Of a stretch of 64,000 bases of DNA, positions 35,269 through 45,386 are shown piece after piece (position 1 is the stretch's first letter; the number at the start of each line of letters is the position of its first letter). Source of the DNA: Larix kaempferi (lineage: Eukaryota > Streptophyta > Pinopsida > Pinales > Pinaceae); assembly GCA_027924585.1 (NCBI GenBank), contig BSBM01000779.1:16350001-16414000 (forward strand). The letters run 5' to 3'. Below the pieces are notes generated by a model that had not been told where the DNA came from, did not search any database, and saw nothing but the letters and a program-made list of their open reading frames with translations. The translations under genes were made by a program, and so were the position numbers.

Positions 35269-36655
35269 TAAAATAAAAAGCTTTGTGCATCTTTTTTCCT
35301 CAGGTTATCGTAATGGGCCAGAGTAAAATGTTACGAGCATAATCGTAACCAGGTGAACTGCGATGATTGAAAATTCGCTGCCATGGAGAGAACACAGTTT
35401 CCCAATAAGCGTCGGATTACTTTTCAGCTCCTAGCTTTGTCAGCTTAAAATAAAAAAGCTTTGTGTATTTTTTTCCTCAGGTCATTGTAATGGTTCAGAG
35501 TAAAGTGCTATGAGCGAAATCATATTCAGGTAAACTGCGATGAATGGACATTTGCCTACCTCGCAAGCCACGGAGTCTACACGGTTGCCTAATAAGCACG
35601 GAACTACTTTTCAGCTCTGAGCTTTGCAAGCGTAAAATCAGAAGATTTTGTGCATCTTTTTTCCTTAGGTTATCGTAATGGTTCAGACTAAAATGCTATG
35701 AGCGAAATCGTAACCAGTTAAACCATGATGAATGGAAATTTGGGGACCTCCCAAACCACGGAGAGAACATGGTTGCGCAATTAGCGCAGAATTGCGTTTC
35801 AGCTTCTGAGCTTTGCCAGCATAAAATTGAAAAACTTTGTGCATCTTTTTGCCTCAGGTTATGGTAAAGTTTTGTGCATCTTTTTTTCCTCAGGTTATGG
35901 TAATGGTTCAGAGTAAATTGCTTTGAGCGAAATTGTAACCTGGTGAATCACGATGAATGAAAATTCACGAACCTCCCAAACCATGAAGGGAACATAGTTG
36001 CCTAATAGCGGTTCAGCTCTTAGCTTTGCCAGCTCAAAATAAAAAAACTTTGTGCATGTCTTTTTTCCTAAGTTATTGCAAAGGCTCAGAGTAAATGCTA
36101 TCAGTGAAACTGTATCCAGGTGAACTGCAATGAATGGAAATTCGTGGACCTCCCAAGCCACGGTGAGAATGTGGTTCCCTGATAGGCATGGAATTATAGC
36201 TCTGAACTTTGCCAGCATAAAATCAAAAACTTTGTGCATCTTTTTCCTCAGGTTATTGTACTGGTTCAAACTTCAGAGTAAAGTGTTATGAGTGAAATTG
36301 TAAGCAGGTGAACCATGGTGAATGAAAATTTGCGGACCTCCCAATCATGGAAAGCACATGGTTGTTTAATCAATGTGGAATGACTTCTCAGCCCTCAGCT
36401 TTGCCAGCTCAAAATAAGTAACTTTGTTTATCTGCTTTCCCTAGGTTATTAACTTATTGCAAAGCTGCAGAGTAAATTGCTATCAGTGAAATCATAACCA
36501 GGTGAACCACAATGAATGAAAATTCGTGGACCTCCCAACCCATGGTGTGCTTGATAGGCACAGAATTACAGTTGAGCCCTGAGCTTCACCAGCTCAAAAT
36601 TGAAAAATGTGTGCATAATTTTTCCTTCTGTAAAGGTTCAGAGTAAGTGATTTAC
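35269..36655 (+). repeat. tandem array of ~177-193-bp units carrying splice-site-like motifs
   Basis: Eight diverged units. Each has AAAATAAAAAACTTTGTGCA, then a pyrimidine tract ending CAG or TAG in most, then GTTATYGTAATGGTTCAGA, then GTAAA. Tract ends fall at 35303, 35480, 35668, 35857 (with a partial repeat at 35893), 36072, 36251 and 36444; the eighth unit (about 36600-36648) has lost the AG but has a full GTAAGT at 36643. Units also share GGTGAACYRYGATGAATGRA and ACCTCCCAARCCA. The 87- and 124-codon minus-strand frames here are repeat shadows. Confidence 0.88.
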
Positions 36656-37990
36656 TGATTTCTAAACACAGTCTGAGAGTCACCCTTGGAAATTGGCATA
36701 CTGCATGAGATTGATAGAAATCTGGGCTTCGTGTAGGATAGTATGCTCATTTTTTAATGAAATCTTGATCTGTTGTTGTGAAGGTCGCTGCCCAGCTGAA
36801 GAATTGCTCGACTATTCAAATTCTGAGCATTCTGGACTGCCAATGAAACTGGACAGAGGCTGTTATTTCAATTTGCTATGCTTGTTAAGTTTTGATTTTA
36901 TAATAAAAACCAAAAACATGATAACAATTGTATTCTGTAAAATATGCTTTTATCGTCATGAAGTCATTTGATACAATGTGGTTGATCCCCCTTTATTTCA
37001 TTTGCTAGGTAGTTGTGTTACTGGTACAACCTAACTCCCTCATTTACAATATCTAATTAACTCATCTATATCTCTTTATTAGTCACTTATATTGATGTGA
37101 CTTTTGCATTAGATTGCCATTAGATTATATAGAGTATTGGAGTGCTATACTCCAATACCCTCTCTTAACACTACAATACAAAGTGACAATAAAAATATAA
37201 AAGTGAAATTATTCTCAAGCGACCTCACTCCTCCACAGTTCGAAATCATGTAGGCACTCCATCAACCTGTCTCATCACCCTCATAAGGGTTCTATTCCTG
37301 AATTCCCAAATTCTCTAGATTTCCAAACTCCCAAATCAGTGCAACTCTCTGAATTCCGTAGTTCCTGAACTCCTTGAATTCCTGAATCAGTGCAATTCTC
37401 AAACTCCCGAATTAGTGCAATTCCCAAATTCTCGAATCACTTGAACAACAATCCATGCTGAGTTATACCTTCTTTGATTCTGCTCTGTCATGGAAATCAA
37501 ACCACTTGGAATAAGAAATCGCCCTTAGTTTGTTGTCGTCATCTCCTTTGTTTCATTGGGATAAACATTTTTGTTCATGTCTTGAGAGAGATAAATTGTA
37601 GATCTAATATTATATAAACTGATAAAAAATATGATAATATCTCAATGTATCTGAGATCTACCAAAAAATAGAACAATAGAATTTTGCTGTTTCAAGCCAA
37701 AATATAAACTGCTGTATATATCTGCCACCTGTGAAAATTACTTTATAAAGTAGTAAAAATGTCTCTGTTATTTTCTTAACTTATGGAAAAAAACTTTCTC
37801 AAATGAAGTGAGAATTTATAAAAGATTTTCTGTTTCTGCCCCCTTTTCTTCGAAAAATAAAAAACTACCTGTGAACTTTTGCAAGGGCTTCCATAATCTG
37901 GGTCAAAGGTAAACATTCTTTGTATGATTGCTCACCATATAAACTTCAGGAAGCAAAATACAAATATCTCTGTGATGAATAAGCACCTTC
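36656..37990. other. no gene established
   Basis: A plus-strand stretch at about 36780-36880 reads RCPAEELLDYSNSEHSGLPM and could be a small exon, but I do not recognise it and its boundaries are unclear. At 37280-37450 the phrase CCTGAATTCCCAAATTCTC and close variants recur as an irregular minisatellite. Otherwise nothing. Confidence 0.4.
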
Positions 37991-37992
37991 AG

Positions 37993-39103
37993 CTATGATA
38001 TGGATAGTATGACCTTTCTGCTGGTTTTGTTCGATATTCCGCATATGGATAGTTTGAGAATCAACTTTAATGCTATCAACTCTGAGAGATTGTTTGTTTC
38101 CTGATGAATGCTAGCTTTGAAACTAAGAGAGTGTGTCTCGGGTAAGTGTAGGAACCCCCTTGCTCCTCCAAATGGCGGGTCCCCTTGTGAAGTACCATCA
38201 AAGTAAGCCCAGACCCTCATTTTATCAATGACCTTCTCCTTCACCACTCTAGGTGCTTTTACACAGCTCCATTGGCAAAGGAGCCTTGAATATTTAGACC
38301 TTGAACTATTATAGCCAAAGGGGGAAACAACCTTATCTACAAATATCCTCGCGTTTCTTGCCAACCATATGCCCCAAGCCATGATTAATGGCATAGCTCT
38401 AAATTTTTTTGCACCTGTATTTCCACACCACTTCTTAAGCCCTTTTTCAATAGAATCCCTAGACTAGTTTCCTTCCAACCTTAAGAGTGCTGCCACCTTT
38501 GTCCAGACCTGTTGTGTAAAAGTACAACTCATGATTAGGTGTTGATTTGGCTCATTATGAGCTTGACACTGACCACGCCACCCAGGTCCAGCAAAGGTTC
38601 TCTTTTGTAAAATGTCTTAGGTTGGTACCTTATTGTTTAGAAGCATCCCCACATAAAAATGCGGGCTTTGGATGGACATTTAGATCACTGAATTTCCGTC
38701 CACCATCATTTTGGCGGCTCCCCTCTCCCTAAGAAGCTAGCACCTTATAACCCTCCTTAGGTGAGTAATCTCCACTTGAGTTTTTTGACCATATCAAAGT
38801 ATCCTCCCCATCTTTAAGGCGAACATAGCCGGCTCTGAGCCTTTCTAAGTAGTGCTCCTAGATATCACATTCTACCTCTCTAAAACCCAAAGCTCCTAGA
38901 TATCACATTTTACCTCTCTAAAACCCAAAGTTATACTTGAGATCCATCCTTGATACCAAATGGTTGTATTGATAGGGTTTGCAATCTGAGACAAGTTGTA
39001 AATACCTTTGGCTCGTAAAAAAAATTCATGTGATCTAGAAGCATAAATTTTCCCCACTTCTAATCCATGGATATAGTCCCACTTGGACCTTAGTACGTCT
39101 TCC
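37993..39103 (-). pseudogene. L1-type LINE remnant: RT C-terminus, zinc-binding and RNase H
   Basis: Leftward, with several stops, the minus strand reads SKWDYIHGLEVGKIYASRSH, TTIWYQGWISSITLGFREVK, then DGEDTLIWSKNSSGDYSPKE. A zinc-binding segment follows (GPGWRGQCQAHNEPNQHLIM, SCTFTQQVWTKV), then WGIWLARNARIF. An RNase H start comes last (MRVWAYFDGTSQGDPPFG, TNNLSELIALKLILKLS). This is the order seen at the end of plant L1-like LINE ORF2 proteins. The endonuclease and RT core are missing; the right edge abuts a copia gag. Confidence 0.82.
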
Positions 39104-39397
39104 AAACACTCCTTGGCTGTCTTCAGTGGTGTTAAAACACTCCTTGGCTGTCTTCAGTGGTGTTATGGTAGGCATTATATTTTCCTTGACTGAGTCATAG
39201 ATAATCCTCCTAGCCTTGGCTTGCTTCTTTTTGAATGCTGCCCTTCCTGTGTTTGACGTGGGTTCTTCTACAACATTGATGACCAAGTCATCAAGGTCAT
39301 TCTCTTCCAAGGTGGCCATAAGCCTTGCTTTCCATGAATTAACGTTTGCTGAACCCTCAAGCCTGTCCTCTGGTCTGAAAGAGGCAGAAGAAGCCAT
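39104..39397 (-). pseudogene. Ty1/copia gag N-terminus, truncated
   Basis: The minus strand reads MASSASFRPEDRLEGSANVN, SWKARLMATLEENDLDDLVI, then KKKQAKARRIIYDSVKENIM and a PLKTAKECF segment. This is the N-terminal part of copia-type gag (DUF4219/UBN2-like). It begins about 70 nt after the primer site, a normal leader length. It stops at a 31-bp tandem duplication and then runs straight into the LINE remnant, so nearly all of gag-pol is lost. Confidence 0.85.
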
Positions 39398-39467
39398 CTC
39401 TGGTCTGTCTGTACTGTCCCAAGGTCTATGTAAGACACAGTCACCTGCTCAAACACTGTGTGCTTTA

Positions 39468-39487
39468 CAAACAGAGCTCTGATACCA
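39468..39487 (-). other. primer-binding site, initiator-Met tRNA, exact start
   Basis: The minus strand reads TGGTATCAGAGCTCTGTTTG directly next to the LTR end (TGTTAAAATT at 39488 on the plus strand). This is the standard plant copia primer site. Confidence 0.93.
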
Positions 39488-40683
39488 TGTTAAAATTTTG
39501 AAAATTTGATAGCAGTAACAGACTGTAAATATAAATAGTGCAGAGATAGCTAACAGTAAACACACATAAAAATTGAACACAGTATTTTTCACGGGGAAAC
39601 CTTTTAAGGACAAAAACCTCAAAGCAATTTAATAATAATTTATCTCCAAAAAATGAGATGACTGAGTTTTACAACAGCAGGCTAAGAACAAGCCTCTCCA
39701 ACAATTAGAATTTGTTTCATTGACCAAGAAGAACCCTGTTCACTGTCTGCTGATCCTTATCTATCACTGAATTGCTGTAGCTGATGTTAGATGCCTGAAG
39801 CAGTTTCAAACTTGCACAATCAACCTGTACATGCCTGTGGATGTCACTGTTCGCTGGTGTATACCCTACTGAGGGTGCTGTGACCTGTTCAATCCCTTTC
39901 CAAGGGCTGCTGTAATCTACAGGTGTATTATAAGGGCTGCCAAACTCAGGGACAGACCCTGAACAAAATTCGGGTGCATTGATAGTTGCCCTAGCAGGGC
40001 TCGGGTGCACTCAGCAGAAAGTTACAATGGAATTAGGATGGCAGCAGCAGACCCTAACTGAGTTAGGACAACTTTAAACCAGCAGTAAAAGGAGTGAGAG
40101 CAAAAAAGCATGAGGCTGTAACTTCTTCCAGCAATGTAAAGAGAGAACTCAGCAGAAAACTCACCCACGAAATGTCTTCTGGAGCAGACAATGACACCCA
40201 TGAACTGTACCCATGAACTGTCCTTTAAAACACCACGAAATTGTCTATTGAAATGTTGAGTTTATTTATAGTGGAATAATTCCACTTAATTGAGGCCGAC
40301 CTGTCCTCACATAAATTAATTTTATTATTATTATTATTATTATTTATTTTTGTCCTCCAAAAAATAAATATGAGGCTGACCTGTCCTTCACACATTTACA
40401 TCATTTTTATTTTTTCCAATAATGAGCCGACCCATAATAAATAAATAAATATATATATATATTTATTTTTTTCTTCTAAATGGTGGGTTCATGGACCAAG
40501 CCAAGCTATGCTTGGGTTTCATTTATCTTCAACAAGTTATCCAGGTGTTCTTCAAGGCCTTAATGTCCACTCCAAGCACATCATCATAAGGAGATAAATT
40601 AATTGCTTTACTTCACCCTCCTGTTGCCACCAAGACCAAGTGGAGGAGTACATCACTTGCCCAGACCCGGTCTAGGGCTTACA
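39488..40683 (-). repeat. 5' LTR of the truncated copia element
   Basis: The inner edge is certain from the primer site. The interior has the features of a copia LTR read on the minus strand, including a GTGAAAAATACTGTGTTC region. The outer edge is placed at GGGCTTACA (TGTAAGCCC on the minus strand) by TG...CA expectation only. It could instead extend through the palindrome array to about 40920. There is no partner LTR to compare. Confidence 0.65.
40318..40345. repeat. (TTA)n microsatellite
   Basis: Runs of ATT/TTA triplets; a second AT run lies at about 40450-40465. Confidence 0.9.
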
Positions 40684-40920
40684 GTGAAATCCTGGTAACT
40701 GACCAGGTACCTCCATTCTCCCAGAGAATGGCTCTCAGCCCCGAGCTGAGCTTCCAATCCCAGACTGGGTCAATATCCTGGTAACTGACCAAGTGCCTCC
40801 ATTCTCCTAGAGAATGGCTCTCAGCCCCGGGCTGAGTTCCCAGTCCCAGACTGGGTCAATATCCTGGTAACTGACCAGGTGCCTCCATTCTCCCAGAGAA
40901 TGGCACTCGATGCTGCTCAG
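40661..40920. repeat. 86-bp tandem repeat made of short palindromes
   Basis: CCTGGTAACTGACCAGG begins copies at 40691, 40777 and 40863. Every complete copy contains a series of inverted repeats: CCTGGTaactgACCAGG, CCATTCTcccAGAGAATGG, CTCAGccccGAGCTGAG and CCCAGactGGG. Just before the array, GCCCAGACCCGGTCTAGGGC is another. It lies between the copia LTR and the broken gypsy integrase. Confidence 0.9.
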
Positions 40921-40929
40921 GAAAAATCA

Positions 40930-41349
40930 ACAATGCGTGGCCCTCACGATCTTCTCTTTCAACTTGGACTATGGTACTAAGTAAATCCTGTCTTTGTAGA
41001 AGATAATGTTGTCCACCACTCTGTACCTGTCATCTTATATGTGACTATCCATCAACTCGCAAGCAAATTTGTTTTTGTGGAATAGTCTACCAAAAGGTGG
41101 CTTTCTAATCTGTTGAAACCTCCATAAGCGAACATGTAGCCGATTTCTTGGAGAGGGCATCAGTAACAACGTTTTCTTGCCCTTCACATACTCAATGTCA
41201 AAATCATAAGTTTGTATCTTGCTTACCCATTTTTGCTTTCTCTTGTTCAAGTCCTTTCGCTCTAGGAAATACTGCAAGTTGTTGTGGTCCGTCCTAACCA
41301 CAAATCTGCCACCTACCAAATACTGTCTGAATTTCGCCAAAGCATGCAT
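40930..41349 (-). pseudogene. gypsy #3 RNase H and integrase start
   Basis: RNase H reads MHALAKFRQYLVGGRFVVRT, DHNNLQYFLERKDLNKRKQK and DFDIEYVKGKKTLL. After a stop, the pre-integrase linker is readable (YRVVDNIIFYKDRIYLVP, SKLKEKIVRATHC) before the sequence is cut at about 40930. The zinc finger and core of integrase are absent. Confidence 0.85.
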
Positions 41350-41639
41350 ATGGTGAGCATCTCCTTGTCGTAGATGGAGTAGAGTCTCTTTGGCTCCCTA
41401 GGTTTCTGACTCTCAAATGCTATCGGATGTCTATTCTTTATCAAAACAATTCCTATACCTTCACCCGAAGCATCACACTAAAGCACAAAGGGCTGAGTGA
41501 AATTAGGAAGTGCTAAAACTAGACAAGTGCTCATCACCTCCTTGAGCTTGTCAAATGCCCCCTGAGCTTCTTTTGTCCACCTAAATGCCCCTTTCTTTGT
41601 AAGATCAGTCGGGAATGCATCCAGTTGTGAGAATCTCTT

Positions 41640-42035
41640 AACAAAGCATTTGTATTAACTGCACATCCCATAAAATCCATGCAACTTTGTAAGGTTCTTG
41701 GGCGGTGGCCAATTCAATATGGCCTCGATCTTCTCTTGATGTACCTGTACAACCTGTGCATTGATCACATGGCCCAAATACAAGATCTTTGTCATGTCAA
41801 ATTCACACTTTGAAGCCTTGGCATACAATGACTGCTCCTCCACGATGCCCAATACCTCATCCAAATGCCTCAAGTGCTCTTCCCATGTTCTACTGTATTA
41901 TATAAGGTCATAAAAAAATACCAACAAAAGCTTCCTCAACTGCTTGTTGAATATGTGGTTCATGCAAGACTGGAAAGTGGCAGGTGCGTTGGTCAACTCA
42001 AATGGCAAGACCAAAAACTCATAGCACCTGATAGT
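41640..42035 (-). pseudogene. gypsy #3 RT palm and thumb, active site mutated
   Basis: Readable pieces are [20 protein letters not shown], then [10 protein letters not shown] with a stop, YSRTWEEHL, then MRHLDEVLGIVEEQSLYAKA and SKCEFDMTKILYLGHVINAQ. In active relatives the catalytic motif is FFDDILIYS; here the first aspartate is tyrosine and a stop interrupts the motif. The fingers and protease are missing at about 42030-42050, where zinc-knuckle downstream sequence joins the palm. Confidence 0.85.
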
Positions 42036-42129
42036 GCAACAATAGTTCCACCCTAAGTTTCCACACGTGGCTGCTCAACATCCTCACTGCTAGGCTCACC
42101 ATCCTGAACTTGCTCTGCCTCTTGTTCCT

Positions 42130-43247
42130 GATCATTGTCCGAGAGCACCTCTCTGTAATGAACTTTACCTTTACCCATGCATCTGTGTCCTGGTACCCAG
42201 GGCTCTTTACAACATAAGCATAACTTCTTCCGTCTTTATTTGTTCCTGGTCTCATCATCCAACTTGTTTTTCTCGATCCACTCCTCTGGAAGGGCTTATC
42301 TTTGTTTTTGTGAGGAATGAAAGGTTTGGACTGAGGTGTATTCTTCGGTACTATGTCTCCATGTCCTATGCTCTAATGATGGCATCTTGAAGGGTCTTTG
42401 GTTTGAAGGCCTTAACCCAACCACGCAGTGGCTTGACTAACCTCTCAATGAAGAACATAACCAACCTATGCTCCGACACGTTTGTCACCATGACTGCAAT
42501 CCTATGGAACTCTAAGCTATAAGTATCTGTTGTACTTGTCTGCTTGAGTTGTGCCAGCTCCCTGAAATGCAACTATGATTCCTTCTTATCAAATCTGTCA
42601 ATTAGTCCCTGTGTGAAGTCCATGTATGAGGTAATGCTAGAATGTGTTAATGTGACTAGCCCATGGTACCACCACTCTTGAGCCTCCCCCTCCAAATGCA
42701 TGGTAGCATATTTGATTGCTTCTGTCTCCTTCATGGGGTTGAGTTGGAAATATGTGTCCAACTTCTAAACCCAAGCTCTAGCTGTGCATTTGTTAGAACC
42801 ATCAAAGGAAGTGATAGACAGCTTCCCAACCTTTCACTGAAGATCAAAATTCTGTTGGCCCCTGTTGATGTCTCTTGGCCTATTCCTGTATTTGATGGTA
42901 TTGAACTCCTGTAATGACATTTCTGCATGAAATTCCGCACCAAGAGTTTGGTAACTCAAATAATCATTAAAACTGTCACCTTGTCCTGACTGGCCTTCAT
43001 TTCCTGTTTGCTGCTCATCCAATAACTGAGGTAAAAGAGGTCTAGGAGTTGCTCTACTGGTGGTCTTGGTGTTGTTCTGTATGGGAACATTAGTGTTGCT
43101 TCCTTCTACATGTTTCCCATTGTTGCCATTATTGTTTTGGTTGGCTTGAGTACTGGTCATAAGTTGGACCAATTGCTGCTGCCCCCTTGTTAGATCATTC
43201 AAAATGTTCATAATACTTTTCTCAGGCGGGTCATTCCTGTTTGTCAT
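42130..43247 (-). pseudogene. gypsy #3 gag with zinc knuckle
   Basis: The N-terminus (43247-42834) has a glutamine/asparagine-rich DLTRGQQQLVQLMTSTQANQ region. The capsid follows in two frames: MDTYFQLNPMKETEAIKYAT, GEAQEWWYHGL and FTQGLIDRFDKKES; then HFRELAQLKQTSTTDTYSLE. The nucleocapsid at about 42240-42150 reads KKLCLCCKEPWVPGHRCMGK, a plant gypsy knuckle (CxxCKEPWxPGHRC) with its ligands intact. Frameshifts separate the parts. Confidence 0.86.
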
Positions 43248-43411
43248 TCCTATCCCCCATGTCTTCCTCTTCTTCTGATTCAGGTCGATCCTCTTCCTCT
43301 AATTTTTGCTAGGAAATTGTTTTCAGACCCTCTCTCCCCTCTTCTCCTGTAGGTGATATACCTTCTGTCCTCCAGATTCATAAAAGAAACATGCACTCAC
43401 AGGCTGGCAGA

Positions 43412-43430
43412 ATCACCATCTCTGATATCA
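43412..43430 (-). other. primer-binding site of gypsy #3
   Basis: The minus strand reads TGATATCAGAGATGGTGAT six bases inside the LTR edge. It is a mutated initiator-Met primer site. Confidence 0.7.
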
Positions 43431-43436
43431 CTATAA

Positions 43437-43815
43437 TGTTCCCAACTAGATCTGAACTGGTTTCTGAGTTAACTGCCTAAGTATTTTGGTTGGGGACTTT
43501 TGTCAAACACTTTGGCAACAATATTCTGTTACCACTAAATGTCCCCGTTAACTGCTGTTATGAATTGGTGTGGACCGTTGATATATTTTAGTACGTTCTT
43601 GGGATGGGATTTTTGTTAAACAGTTTACAAGACCACTATCATTTGGCACATAGCGGAGTTTATATGCTTTTAGGGGTTATAATATTCAACATAAATAACT
43701 GAGGATACCATTAAATACAAGAACAGTACATCTCTACTGCTATAGCAGCCATACACTTTAACTTAATACAAACATATTTAACAAACTGTTCTGACCCGTA
43801 GGTGGGAATCTGATG
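43437..43815 (-). repeat. LTR segment of gypsy #3, left copy
   Basis: Starts TGTTCCCAACTAG on the plus strand. It matches 45387-45752 through GGTTCTGAGTTAACTGCC, ACTTTTGTCAAACACTTTGG, GTTGATATATTTTAGTAC and ATACACTTTAACT up to GTAGGTGGGAA, after which the two diverge. Confidence 0.85.
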
Positions 43816-44932
43816 AAAATCAGGCTTCTAAAGGCCATTCAACCACTCAACAAAACTTAGATTTCAGACTTAGGTAGTCATAGTTAAATGACAATTTACA
43901 GGCACTTAAACAATGAATTAACAAGCTGAAACACTCATGCTGAGATAACTTAGCAGCGAAAAAAAATAAAATTAGAACAGCAATCTGAAAATTGTATGCA
44001 CAGTGATTTTTGGTCAAAATAGACCCTGGAAAAACCCACAAGGGGAAAACCAGTCCAAGAGCAATTTTTCTTTAAACATTTTCAGGTATATAAACAGAGT
44101 TACAGCAGCAATAAATTCAGGATTTAATGGACTGTACCAGCCTACCAGCACATCGGTTTCTGTGCCCACCTCGTTTTTCATGCCCAGCAACAGCTGTAGG
44201 GCCCAGCAGAACTGTATGGCCTCGATTTCTGTGCCCAGAAAAACAGTATGGCCCAGCAGGACAGTACGACCTTCAACCTCGATTTCTGTGCAGCACTGCA
44301 GCTCCTCAAAATTCATGCCCAGTCCGTCCGTACAGCAGTACAGCCTCCCTCGAAATTCTTGCAGCTGAAAACTTCCTCGAACTAAGTGCCAACCCAGCAG
44401 TACAGCCTCAGCAATAAATGCAGCTGAGCTGCCTTGGGATTCAAGCCACTTCGTTTGGGATGAATCCCTCACCTAGGGAATCGAGCCACCCAAAAGATAA
44501 ACTTGCTCTCACTCTCAAAACTCAAAAAATGCCAAAATGCTCACTCTTGGAAAACTGTGTCTTGCACATTACCCTAGGCTTGCTCTTATAACTTGAAAAT
44601 GACTTTTCACCTTCCCAATCCCTAAATCCAACGAGCAACATCTAATCTTGTCTTGATAAGATCAAGGGATGAAATTCATTCCCTCCAAAATAAATCACTT
44701 ACATTTTTAATAAAGTAATTTCACTTTATGAAATACGTGCACCTTTATTTCATAAAGTCCCTTTATAAAAAGTCACTTTTATAATAGACTAGGAACATTA
44801 TATAAAAGTCACTTTATAAAAAAGAGTCACTTTATTACAACTTTATAAAAGTCAAGTGCCTAGGTAATGTAAGGTTATTTCTACATACAAGACAAAACTA
44901 TGCGGAGTGCCTCTCGAGCTAAAAAGCTAACA
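43816..44932 (-). repeat. probable LTR interior, copia- or gypsy-derived
   Basis: This begins where similarity to 45387-45752 ends. It contains a CCACAAGGGGAAAACCAGTC block resembling the one in the copia LTR at 39590, and a CCCAGCA/GCCCAGCAG-rich stretch (44130-44400). The right edge, GCTAACA at 44932, is followed by the minus-strand polypurine tract, so it is the start of an LTR read leftward. The 152- and 121-codon frames over the CCCAGCA-rich stretch are not genes. Confidence 0.55.
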
Positions 44933-44945
44933 CTCCCTCTTAGCG
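44933..44945 (-). other. polypurine tract
   Basis: The minus strand reads TAAGAGGGAG followed by TGTTAGC, the standard internal/3'-LTR junction. Confidence 0.65.
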
Positions 44946-45347
44946 AGGGAGGTACTCACTGCCATCACCATCCGTTGGTCCGGTCCTCAGGTCCATCACA
45001 ATGTTCACAGTAGGAGCTTCCTCTGAACTTGGATCCAATGCCACCATTTGTACTGAACTTGAATCTGAAGACGCCCTCCTGGCAACAACCTTGAACCCTG
45101 AGCTCCTAGGAGAATCCATCCTCCAATCCTAAGTATTGGTCCTCTCATACCAGCTGAGCCTCCTGCTGGTACTTTGAAGAGAGTCCCTCTCTTCCATCGG
45201 AAATCGAGACTGAAACCTTGGCGCCACTGCAGCCTCAGGAGCCTCTTGCTCCTCTTCCGACTCTAGATCATAAATCATGGGTTGTCCACCTAACTTGTAC
45301 AACTCACCGAACCGATCACCAATCAACTGTGGCTGGATTTGTTCCAC
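44946..45347 (-). pseudogene. C-terminal end of a retroelement polyprotein, one stop
   Basis: Minus-strand frame from 45347: MEQIQPQLIGDRFGELYKLG, a glutamate-rich DLESEEEQEAPEAAVAPRF, then RRLSWYERTNT and a TAG-type stop at 45129. It continues in the same frame with MDSPRSSGFKVVARRASSDS and VQMVALDPSSEEAPTVNI to a stop beside the polypurine tract. I recognise no domain. Its position directly before a polypurine tract and LTR shows it is the end of a retroelement reading frame. Confidence 0.6.
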
Positions 45348-45386
45348 TCCCTCTGAGTATATAAGAACATTTCCCAGAACTGCTCG

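Larger units (their letters stand above)
40930..43436 (-). mobile_element. Ty3/gypsy retrotransposon #3, internally deleted
   Basis: Leftward from the primer site the order is gag (43247-42366), zinc knuckle (about 42240-42150), then directly the second half of RT (42030-41655), RNase H (41349-41035) and the first residues of integrase (to about 40930). The protease and RT fingers are gone. The integrase ends at LKEKIVRATHC where the palindrome array begins. Confidence 0.9.

Noticed and set aside
35895-36269. 124-codon minus-strand frame
   Set aside because: A shadow of the ~180-bp tandem repeats; the encoded peptide repeats with the unit and crosses the splice-like motifs.
36780-36880. Small exon encoding RCPAEELLDYSNSEHSGLPM
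   Set aside because: Looks protein-like, but no family recognised, and no convincing pair of splice sites in frame; left as a note only.
44014-44472. 152-codon minus and 121-codon plus open frames
   Set aside because: Both cover a CCCAGCA-rich low-complexity stretch within an LTR-like region; the peptides are repeat-derived.
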